The notes beneath the pieces were generated by a model, which saw nothing but the letters and a program-made list of their open reading frames with translations, did not search any database and was not told the DNA's origin. Positions 7,198 through 13,973 of a DNA stretch of 20,440 nucleotides are shown piece after piece. Numbering within the stretch: position 1 is the stretch's first letter; the number at the start of each line of letters is the position of its first letter. The position numbers were made by a program, and so were the translations under genes. Origin of the DNA: Puniceicoccales bacterium (GTDB lineage Bacteria > Verrucomicrobiota > Verrucomicrobiia > Opitutales > UBA953); the NCBI GenBank assembly GCA_031284845.1, contig JAITXH010000111.1, positions 1 to 20,440 on the forward strand, given 5' to 3'.

Positions 7198-8988
7198 TTA
7201 GGAAGGTGCGAAGCGCACTTTGCCGCTGCTGGCGACTTCGCCGGAGCGGCTGTAAGTGAAGTGCAGCAAGCTGGTCGCCGCATCCCAGCGCAGCGCCAGA
7301 TCAACGCGGTCGCCGGGGCAAAGCGGGTTGCGGAATTTTATCATCTCGATGCGCCGGAACAGGAGGCCCGGTGCGGGCATTTCCGCCGCATACTGTATAG
7401 CCCAGTGCAGTTGGGTGACGCCGGGCAAAATGGGCCGGTTGTCAAAATGGCCTTTGAACCAAAGTAATTCCGGCTGAAGGTCAAAGCGCAGTGTGATGCT
7501 GTCGCCGTTGCGCTCGCGGAGAAGTTCTTGTGGGAGCACCGGGGCAAACAGATACTGCATCTGCGCGGCGTCCCGTTTGCCCTGCGTATTTTCAGGGATG
7601 CGTGCCACGAGCTTGAATTGCCGCGGGATAGCCACCGGCTCAAGCACGGGGCGCAGGCGTTGCCGCAATTCCACGAGGAAACGCCCGTGCCCGATTGCGG
7701 CGTAGTGCTTCAACCCGGCTTCGTCGGGCACGAGGACGGCACCGAGAAAGGTGCGTGTCCCGGCGGCGTTTTTCAGGGGAACTACGGCGGCATCGGTTAT
7801 GCCCTCCAGCGCACGCAGCCGCGCCTCGACATCGGGGAGGGCGATGCGCTTTTCTTCGATTTTCAAAATGCGATCCAGACGGCCCAGCAATTCAAAGGCC
7901 CCATCGGGAGCAGGGCTGACTTGGTCGTCGGTGACGAGCAGAGGGGCCTCGTCGGGGAGGAAGGGGGAGCGCAGGGAGAGACGCCCGTCACTGTCGGCTT
8001 CCCAGCGGACGCCCGGGAGCGGATGCCAGAAGCGCCGCTCCAGAGCGGTGTCGCGCCAGGCGATGGCTCCGGCTTCAGTGCTGCCGTAAATTTCAAACGG
8101 GGCGATGCCCAGACGGTCTGCGGCGCAGAGTGCTGTGTCTGCGGGGAGAAAGCCGCCCGCGGAGAGTATGTGCCGGCATTGGTTTATAGCGGGGAGGCCC
8201 TTGTCGAGGCGTTTGAGAAATGCAGGGCTGGTGATGAGTGCGAATGGCTGCGGGACGGAAAGGAGCTGTTCGTGGTATTCGATGAGTGTGGCGTTGAAGG
8301 GGACGCCGAGGGTGAGGGGGAGCAGGACGCGGAACTGAAGCCCGTAGAGGTGGTGGTGCGCAGTCGTGCCGACGACATGGGTGGCGGGGAGGCGCTGGCC
8401 CCAGTGGGCGGTGTGGAGGTCATTTTCAGTTTGCAGTTTCGCGATGGTCTTGACGACGCATTTGGGCTGGCCGGTCGAGCCTGAGGTGAAAAAGGAGACA
8501 GTCGTCTCACCGGGTTCTTCTGCGTTGCCGGGCGTTGGTGGAAGCGGCGTCCCGCCGCTTAATCCTGAAACGTGCCCTGTGCTGCCGGGCGTTGCTGCTG
8601 CGGTGATGTCCAGAGCGGTGAAATTATCCGGTGCGGCTTTGGTGCAGAGCAATGGTATGTCTGTGAGCACGGCATCGAAGTTTCCTGCGCGGTATTGTTC
8701 ACGCAAAAGTGCCGCCCGCGTGTGCCCGGGCAGGACGATGTGGTGCCCGGCATGGAGCACGGCGAGAAAGGCGGTGGCGAGGTTTGAGGCGTCGTCGAAG
8801 CAAAGCGCCCACCGCGTGGTGCCGGTCGCAGAGGCCGGGCGGGAGTGGGCGAGGCGGGCGGCGAGCGAGCGGGCGTTGGCGCGGAACTCCTCAAGGCGGA
8901 GGACGGAGCCGTCTGGCCGCCAGGCAACCGGGATGTCGCCGGAGCGCTTGGGGTCGAGGATGGCGTTGAATTTCAGCGGAGAGATCAT
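7198..8988 (-). CDS. acyl-ACP ligase fused to hotdog dehydratase (ApeH-ApeI type)
   Basis: The 596-residue protein has two parts. Residues 1-480 are an AMP-forming ligase with the phosphate loop FTSGSTGQPK (167-176), YGSTEAG (301-307), LVTDD (351-355), the hinge GRLDRILKI (369-377) and a C-terminal catalytic lysine candidate K471 in TQGKRD. Residues 490-596 are a hotdog domain with GHFDNRPILPGV (513-524), where His514 matches the FabZ/FabA histidine. The position where FabZ has its catalytic Glu appears to be His528 (LPGVTQLHWA). In aryl polyene synthesis ApeH loads an aryl acid such as 4-hydroxybenzoate onto the carrier protein and ApeI dehydrates the growing chain; here both are one chain. 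The start overlaps the upstream stop as ATGA (8985-8988), suggesting translational coupling. Residues about 143-151 are encoded by a palindromic repeat. It is the last gene of the operon. Confidence 0.88.
   Translation of the reverse strand: MISPLKFNAILDPKRSGDIPVAWRPDGSVLRLEEFRANARSLAARLAHSRPASATGTTRWALCFDDASNLATAFLAVLHAGHHIVLPGHTRAALLREQYRAGNFDAVLTDIPLLCTKAAPDNFTALDITAAATPGSTGHVSGLSGGTPLPPTPGNAEEPGETTVSFFTSGSTGQPKCVVKTIAKLQTENDLHTAHWGQRLPATHVVGTTAHHHLYGLQFRVLLPLTLGVPFNATLIEYHEQLLSVPQPFALITSPAFLKRLDKGLPAINQCRHILSAGGFLPADTALCAADRLGIAPFEIYGSTEAGAIAWRDTALERRFWHPLPGVRWEADSDGRLSLRSPFLPDEAPLLVTDDQVSPAPDGAFELLGRLDRILKIEEKRIALPDVEARLRALEGITDAAVVPLKNAAGTRTFLGAVLVPDEAGLKHYAAIGHGRFLVELRQRLRPVLEPVAIPRQFKLVARIPENTQGKRDAAQMQYLFAPVLPQELLRERNGDSITLRFDLQPELLWFKGHFDNRPILPGVTQLHWAIQYAAEMPAPGLLFRRIEMIKFRNPLCPGDRVDLALRWDAATSLLHFTYSRSGEVASSGKVRFAPS
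8538..8560 (+). repeat. palindromic repeat copy 3, inside the ligase gene
   Basis: GTGG followed by AAGCGGCG-TCC-CGCCGCTT matches copy 1 except for one loop base. It lies within the ligase reading frame on the opposite strand and encodes LSGGTPLPP (residues about 143-151), about 15 residues before the phosphate-loop motif. The reading frame is kept. Confidence 0.7.
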
Positions 8989-9554
8989 GGTTGTTTATCT
9001 TTGGGTTTCCCCGTGAGCCGACGGCGGAGGAGCCATTCACCTGAGAAAAGGAGGGCGATGAGGATGTAGCTGAGCGCACCATTGTAGAATGTCCAAATGG
9101 CGAGATCCCCATGCAGGCAGGTGGCAAGTGAGATGCTCCCGTTGAAGATGAAAAAGGCACACCAGACTTGGGTGACGCGGCGCGTATAGCGCACACCTTC
9201 CGGGGGTAAGTCGGGATCTTTGAGGCGGGCAAGGCGCTCGATGGCTGTGGGCGGTTTGAAGAGAGACCAGACGAAGCCACTGAGCAGTAAGAGGCTCACC
9301 GCAACCGGGTAGTAGAGCATCCACTCGTTTTGGCGAAATATCCAGGAGAGGGCGACGAGTGCTGCCCCAGCGATGGAAAAGAGGCGGGCGACGGAAAATG
9401 CGAGGCCGCCGCGTGTCGTGAAAAAGCGCAGGGCGAACAGGCCCAGCAAGACCGGCGCGATCCCGCCAAGCCCCCAGTGCCGTAGTCCAAAATACACGGC
9501 AAAAGGATAGGCGAACAGTGCCGCTGCTACAAGGAATGGGAGGGCACGCGCCAT
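8985..9554 (-). CDS. COG4648-type membrane protein of aryl polyene clusters (ApeG-like)
   Basis: The 189-residue protein has about five to six hydrophobic segments, for example near residues 4-25 (FLVAAALFAYPFAVYFGL), 30-45, 55-72, 80-98 (YYPVAVSLLLLSGFVWSL), 130-147 and 155-175. The loop YTRRVTQVWCAFFIFNGSIS after ERLARLKDPDLPPEGVRY is typical of the COG4648 family. This family accompanies aryl polyene gene clusters at the ApeG position; its molecular role is not established as far as I know. A transport or membrane-anchoring role near the acyl carrier proteins is possible. It follows the second carrier protein by six bases and overlaps the ligase start by four bases. Identification rests on the sequence pattern and on gene order. 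Confidence 0.78.
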   Translation of the reverse strand: MARALPFLVAAALFAYPFAVYFGLRHWGLGGIAPVLLGLFALRFFTTRGGLAFSVARLFSIAGAALVALSWIFRQNEWMLYYPVAVSLLLLSGFVWSLFKPPTAIERLARLKDPDLPPEGVRYTRRVTQVWCAFFIFNGSISLATCLHGDLAIWTFYNGALSYILIALLFSGEWLLRRRLTGKPKDKQP

Positions 9555-9560
9555 CTGCGC

Positions 9561-9809
9561 TCAGGGTGTTTGCAGCAAAGAATGGATGGAGTCTACGATG
9601 TCTTCCACGGTGCGCACCTTTTTGAAATCTTCGGGGCGGATTTTTTTCCCGGTGACGCGTTGGAGGAGGACGACGAGGTCCACGGCATCTATCGAGTCAA
9701 GGTGCAGGTCTGTATAGACGTTGGTCTGGAGAGTGACAGTTTCCGGATCTACATCAAACAGTTGCTGGAGATAGCCTTTGAGCTGGGTGAATATTTCCTG
9801 TTTATCCAT
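9561..9809 (-). CDS. acyl carrier protein (ApeF position)
   Basis: The 82-residue protein has the phosphopantetheine attachment motif DLHLDSIDAVDL with Ser39. It also has the usual four-helix layout: an acidic N-terminal helix, a long loop, and a recognition helix after the serine. Carrier proteins hold the starter or growing polyene chain as a thioester in the cytoplasm. It lies 12 bases after the other carrier protein gene and six bases before the membrane protein gene. Paired carrier proteins at this place are typical of aryl polyene clusters. The start ATG at 9809 has no Shine-Dalgarno sequence. Confidence 0.88.
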   Translation of the reverse strand: MDKQEIFTQLKGYLQQLFDVDPETVTLQTNVYTDLHLDSIDAVDLVVLLQRVTGKKIRPEDFKKVRTVEDIVDSIHSLLQTP

Positions 9810-9821
9810 GTACGTATAAAA

Positions 9822-10088
9822 TCAAGCGGCGGATTGTTGTTGGGATGCCACGAAGTCGGCGAGTGCGGACACCGAGGCAAAATGTTTTCGGGTATCTTGG
9901 TTCTCTGCACTCAGGACTATGCCGTAGCGGTTTTTGAGGGCGAGACCGAGCTCGAGTGCGTCAATGGAGTCGAGGCCGAGTCCGTCATTGAAGAGCGGCG
10001 CATCTGTTTCGATGTCCGCAGGTGTAAGACCCTCAAGATTCAGAGTCTCGATGATGAGTTTTTTTATGTCGTCGTGGAGCGGGTTCAT
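9822..10088 (-). CDS. acyl carrier protein (ApeE position)
   Basis: The 88-residue protein has the motif GLGLDSIDALEL with Ser41 as the phosphopantetheine site. It starts MNPLHDDIKKLIIETL, a normal first helix for carrier proteins. An in-frame ATG at 10214 exists but would add 42 residues read inside the upstream acyltransferase gene, so I chose 10088. Even with this start, the gene overlaps the end of the acyltransferase gene by 56 bases in another frame. It differs clearly in sequence from the second carrier protein, so the pair is not a recent duplication. Confidence 0.88.
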   Translation of the reverse strand: MNPLHDDIKKLIIETLNLEGLTPADIETDAPLFNDGLGLDSIDALELGLALKNRYGIVLSAENQDTRKHFASVSALADFVASQQQSAA

Positions 10089-10908
10089 GGGAAGAAAAAG
10101 AGTTTTTCTCAGAAGTGGTGTTTTTAGTTGGTTCCAGCGCGTGCGCGAGGTGTTTGTTGAGAAGCCTGGCTGCCTGGCCGCAAGAGGTGGTGTTTTGGAT
10201 GAAATCGGCAACACGTATTTTTTCCCGGATGCTTATGCGGAAGACCGGAAGTGTATCGGCGTTGGACCACCAGCGCTGTTGTTTCGAGAGAATCGGCGGC
10301 GTGCAGGTGATGTGGACTACGCGCAGGTCGGCCCGGCAGCGTACTGCAATATTGGCAGCGCCCCGCTGGAGCGAGATAGGTTGCCCGAGTGTCGTGCGTG
10401 TGCCTTCGGGGAAGACGAGGATGCGCCCGCCTGCGTGGAGCTTTTCTCTGCAGGCGACGAGCACTTCTTCAGCGCTGCGGTTGGGGATGTAGTCTGCGGA
10501 GCGGATGATGCCGCGCATGAAAAAGTTATTCCAGAGCGACTCCTTCACCACGCAATCACAACGCGGCATAAGCGAGGTGAGAAAAACGTAATCAAGGAGG
10601 CTCGGATGGTTGGCCACGATGAGGCAGCCAGTGTCATTGTGGAGGCGTTCGGCATTTTCTATGCGGAAATCAATCGCGCCGAGGACGCGCATGAGGACGG
10701 TAAAATAACGGAAGCTGATGTGGATGCAGCGCTGGGCGACGAGGGCTTGCTGGCGACGGAATCCTGAGCAGGCACAGATTAGCGGGACGACCAAGACGGA
10801 GAGGACGAGCGCAAATAAACCGAATGTCGCAAAGGAGGTTACCGTGGCGGCGATGCGTCGCAGGCGGCCTAAGTGGTGTGTTATCCTGATGTGCGGATGG
10901 GGGGGCAT
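10033..10908 (-). CDS. PlsC-type 1-acyltransferase (ApeD position)
   Basis: The 291-residue protein has the acyltransferase motifs of the PlsC/LPLAT family: NHPSLLD (100-106; His101 and Asp106 form the HX4D pair) and FPEGTR (166-171). A hydrophobic segment at about 24-44 (SFATFGLFALVLSVLVVPL) anchors it to the membrane. In aryl polyene clusters an acyltransferase of this type sits between the chain length factor and the carrier proteins and is thought to help attach the polyene to a lipid, but its exact role is inference. The start at 10908 lies nine bases after the stop of the preceding gene. The last 18 residues, basic and low-complexity (HEPAPRRHKKTHH), are read over the start of the carrier protein gene and are probably not part of the fold. 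Confidence 0.85.
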   Translation of the reverse strand: MPPHPHIRITHHLGRLRRIAATVTSFATFGLFALVLSVLVVPLICACSGFRRQQALVAQRCIHISFRYFTVLMRVLGAIDFRIENAERLHNDTGCLIVANHPSLLDYVFLTSLMPRCDCVVKESLWNNFFMRGIIRSADYIPNRSAEEVLVACREKLHAGGRILVFPEGTRTTLGQPISLQRGAANIAVRCRADLRVVHITCTPPILSKQQRWWSNADTLPVFRISIREKIRVADFIQNTTSCGQAARLLNKHLAHALEPTKNTTSEKNSFSSHEPAPRRHKKTHHRDSES

Positions 10909-10917
10909 GGGTGGATG

Positions 10918-11643
10918 TTAATTTTTCACAGGGTTATGCAAATAGGCATGCAGGAAAGCGAGGCTTCCGGGGATGGCATCGCTACAAGCGGCGGAGAAGG
11001 CGCCGTCTGGTGCGGCTGTTGTTCCGGCGTCGTCCCAGAGGAATGCGGCGGCGTAAGCGGGGAAGACTGGGGAGACTTGAGGGTGGTAAATTTCCGGGAG
11101 ATTGGTCTCAAAATCAACGTGGAGCACGGGGCCGAGACCGGCGGCGAGAAAGGCACTCACTTCGTAAAGTGCCTGGCGGAAACTATCTTTGCCCGCAGAC
11201 ACAGAGGAGGCCGGGAGCGGAAGTTTTGCACTGATGGTGAGCTGGCCGGAGGCGGTGTTGTGGACGGCCATGGTGAAGTCGGTCGGCGAAATGGAACTGC
11301 CTGCTGCGATGGCAGAAAGTATCTGGACGGTGCGCTCGATTTCCCCGTGGCGGCTGGAGAAGACGAGGGAGCGGGTGCCGGGGTGTTTGTCGAGCAGAGT
11401 GAGCGCAGTATGGAGGGCCAGACGGGAGCCGGTGCTCAGGCGGCGTGCGGTCATCATGGGGATGCGAGGCGTCTTGGGCATGGCCGCTACGGAAGGGCGG
11501 GGAAAGGCAGGTGCCCCATCTGATTGCGCCCAGGTGATCCAGTCTGCGGGCGAGTCGAGTCCGGGCGTGGACGCCGCCCATTCGCGCAAGGTTAATGCGA
11601 CGGGTCTGTTTGGCGGACTGGTGTCTGTTCTAAGAGATTGCAT
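10918..11643 (-). CDS. beta-ketoacyl synthase-like chain length factor (ApeC position)
   Basis: The 241-residue protein is far shorter than a complete ketosynthase (about 400) and matches the N-terminal-type ketoacyl synthase family (Ketoacyl-synt_2) seen at the head of aryl polyene clusters. Visible family features are PRIPMMTARRLSTGSRLAL (59-77), VFSSRHGEIERTV (94-106) and SPTDFTMAVHNTASG (119-133). No active-site cysteine in a ketosynthase context is seen, as expected for a chain length factor, which pairs with a catalytic ketosynthase. That partner is not in this window. I chose the ATG at 11643; the ATG at 11736 would add 31 unconserved residues. It is the first gene of the operon, 231 bases after typA on the same strand. 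No clear promoter was identified. Confidence 0.8.
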   Translation of the reverse strand: MQSLRTDTSPPNRPVALTLREWAASTPGLDSPADWITWAQSDGAPAFPRPSVAAMPKTPRIPMMTARRLSTGSRLALHTALTLLDKHPGTRSLVFSSRHGEIERTVQILSAIAAGSSISPTDFTMAVHNTASGQLTISAKLPLPASSVSAGKDSFRQALYEVSAFLAAGLGPVLHVDFETNLPEIYHPQVSPVFPAYAAAFLWDDAGTTAAPDGAFSAACSDAIPGSLAFLHAYLHNPVKN

Positions 11644-11773
11644 GGGTTGACTGGTTGCCGAGTGCAATGCAGTTCGTGGGGGAAAATGCTGGGTGATGCG
11701 TGCGGATAAAGGAAAAAATGAGAAAAAACACAGCATCTTTTTTAGCTGGGTATTTCAAAGCACAGATGGAGCC

Positions 11774-11793
11774 TGAACGCTCCGGGGCGTTCA
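11774..11793. repeat. hairpin TGAACGC-TCCGGG-GCGTTCA downstream of typA
   Basis: A 7-bp perfect stem with a six-base loop lies in the 231-base gap between the typA stop and the pigment operon. No T-run follows directly on the minus strand, although a T-rich stretch (11739-11704 read on the minus strand) lies 35-70 bases further. It might weakly end typA transcription. Confidence 0.4.
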
Positions 11794-11874
11794 GAAGCAT
11801 TGTGAAGATGGTAATCCTCCATTCCTTCTCCTGTATGCCCAGTCCATTCGAGGTGGCATGTATTACGTCTTTGT

Positions 11875-13782
11875 TTATTCCGTCTTTTCGGCGCGCTTGC
11901 GTTCGTTGGCGGTGAGGTGGCGTTTGCGCATACGGAGAGAGGTAGGCGTCACTTCCACTAGCTCGTCTATCTCGATATATTCCAGACAGGCTTCCAGTGA
12001 CATCTGGCGCGGCGGCTTGACACGCGCCTGATCGTCCGAGCCGGAGGCCCGCACATTTGTGAGCTTTTTATTGATGTCGAGGTTGACCGGCAGGTCGTTG
12101 TCTTTGCAGTGCTCCCCTACGATTTGCCCTTCGTAAATCTCGTCGCCGGGTTTCACAAAGAAGTCGCCGCGGTCGAAAAGCCTGTCGAGCGAATAGGCGA
12201 AGACGGCACCGCTGGTGTTGGCTACCATGACGCCTTGTGCACGCCGTGGCGGTTCGCCGCGGAGCGGTTCGTAGGCCAGCAGAGTGTGGTGCATGATGGA
12301 CTCGCCGCGGGTAGCGGTGAGCATCTGAGTGCGCATGCCGAATATGGAGCGCGAGGGGATTTTGAACTCCATGTGGATCCAGCCCGTGGCTCCCGTTTTG
12401 GCGTCCATGTGTTGCAGTTCGCCTTTTCGCCCGAGCACAAGCGACATCACATCGTTTTGATTTTCTTCGGGGCAGTCTATGACGAGTGTTTCCACCGGCT
12501 CGCATTTCACACCGTTGATATCGCGGAGGATGACTTGTGGTTTGCCCACCTGAAGTTCGTAGCCCTCGCGGCGCATCGTCTCAATGAGCACGCCGAGGTG
12601 CATCAATCCGCGCCCCGATACCTGAAAGGCATCGCTGTCTGTGGCACGTTCAACGCGCAGGGCGACGTTGCGCTCTAATTCGCGTTCCAGGCGTTCGCCG
12701 ATTTGGCGGCCTGTGACAAACCGGCCTTCGCGCCCGGCAAAAGGCGAATCATTCACGCGGAAACCCATAGTGACGGTCGGCTGGTCCACCTCGACGGGTG
12801 GCAGCGGCACGGGCGTCTCGGGGTCGGCGATGGTCGCGCCGATCTCCACGTTGCCCAGACCGATCACGGCGCAGATGTCTCCGGCGGTCGCCTCACTGGC
12901 CTCAACGCGGCGCAGGCCTTCGAAGGTCTCCAGTTTGAGGATTTTCTGGCGCTTGATAGTGCCGTCCCGGGCGATGAGTGCCACGAGTTGCGCATTGCGC
13001 AAGGTGCCGGCTGTGACGCGCCCCACGGCGATACGGCCCACGTAGTCGCTGTAGAGGATGGAGGTGACCATGATCTGGAGCGGGTAGCCGAGCGCTTCTT
13101 CACGGGTGGCGAAACCGGCGGCGGCCCCGCGCGAAGAACCGGGGGCGTAGGGCGCGGGTATGGCGTCAACAATGGTTTCAAAGAGCGGCAAAAGGGTGGT
13201 GGGGTGATCGGCCCCGAGTTTGTCGGAATCGAGCGTGGCCCAGCCTTCGCGGGCCGAAGCATAGACGATGGGAAAGTCGAGCGCACTTTCCGGCGCGTGC
13301 AAAGCTACGAGCAGGTCGAAGACTTCGTTGACGACTGCGTCGGGGCGTGCGGCTGATTTATCCACCTTGTTGATGACGACGACGGGCTTTAACCCGAGTG
13401 CAAGTGCTTTGCTGAGCACGAAGCGCGTCTGCGGCATGGGGCCTTCGAAGCTGTCCACGACGAGCAGGCAGCCGTCCGCCATGTTGAGGACGCGCTCGAC
13501 CTCGCCGCCGAAGTCAGCGTGGCCGGGAGTGTCTATCAGATTAATTTTGTATTCACAGTTGTCGCGCAGGTCGCGCCAGCGGACGGCGCAGTTCTTTGCG
13601 GTGATGGTGATGCCTCGTTCACGTTCGAGGTCTCCGGAGTCCATGACGAGGCCGTGCTGGCCACCTGCGAGCTTGTCGAGGTCTTCCGTGCGAAACATGC
13701 CGGACTGATAAAGCAGGCGGTCTGTGAGTGTGGTTTTGCCGTGGTCCACGTGGGCGATAACGGCTACGTTGCGAATTTGCAT
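11875..13782 (-). CDS. typA: translational GTPase TypA/BipA
   Basis: The 635-residue protein compares with 607 in E. coli. TypA/BipA is a ribosome-associated GTPase of the EF-G/LepA class that helps ribosome assembly and stress or cold adaptation. GTPase motifs are intact: AHVDHGKTT (10-18), RGITI (56-60), DTPGH (84-88) and NKVD (138-141). Later TypA signatures include GFRVNDSPFAGREG, SGRGLMHLGVLIETMRREGY and the BipA C-terminal part with RMRKRHLTANERKR near the end. Translation begins MQIRNVAVIAHVDHGK at 13782; the frame stays open upstream to 14118 but that stretch is arginine-rich and unlike the family. The gene is divergent from thiC with 191 bases between starts. It has no Shine-Dalgarno sequence. 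Confidence 0.96.
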   Translation of the reverse strand: MQIRNVAVIAHVDHGKTTLTDRLLYQSGMFRTEDLDKLAGGQHGLVMDSGDLERERGITITAKNCAVRWRDLRDNCEYKINLIDTPGHADFGGEVERVLNMADGCLLVVDSFEGPMPQTRFVLSKALALGLKPVVVINKVDKSAARPDAVVNEVFDLLVALHAPESALDFPIVYASAREGWATLDSDKLGADHPTTLLPLFETIVDAIPAPYAPGSSRGAAAGFATREEALGYPLQIMVTSILYSDYVGRIAVGRVTAGTLRNAQLVALIARDGTIKRQKILKLETFEGLRRVEASEATAGDICAVIGLGNVEIGATIADPETPVPLPPVEVDQPTVTMGFRVNDSPFAGREGRFVTGRQIGERLERELERNVALRVERATDSDAFQVSGRGLMHLGVLIETMRREGYELQVGKPQVILRDINGVKCEPVETLVIDCPEENQNDVMSLVLGRKGELQHMDAKTGATGWIHMEFKIPSRSIFGMRTQMLTATRGESIMHHTLLAYEPLRGEPPRRAQGVMVANTSGAVFAYSLDRLFDRGDFFVKPGDEIYEGQIVGEHCKDNDLPVNLDINKKLTNVRASGSDDQARVKPPRQMSLEACLEYIEIDELVEVTPTSLRMRKRHLTANERKRAEKTE

Positions 13783-13973
13783 ACTGCGATACTGATGATG
13801 AAGAGCGTGTCGTGTGGTGTTGTGCGCCGCGCGATGCGGTCTTGTTTGAAGGCGGTCCTTGCTGGCGTTTCGGCGGCATCTTGCAACGGGAAACTCTCTA
13901 GATGTGGAAAAGAACACTTTTTTCCTTTGCACTGCACGGCGTCCTTTGTGACCTTCCGGGCCTTCCGATTTCC

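Noticed and set aside
7528..8484. Long plus-strand open frame of 318 codons opposite the ligase gene
   Set aside because: It is a shadow of a well-supported gene in GC-rich DNA and shows no recognisable motif.
13902..13973. N-terminal extension of thiC from an ATG at 13902
   Set aside because: The extra 24 residues are hydrophobic and unlike ThiC; the family start fits 13974.
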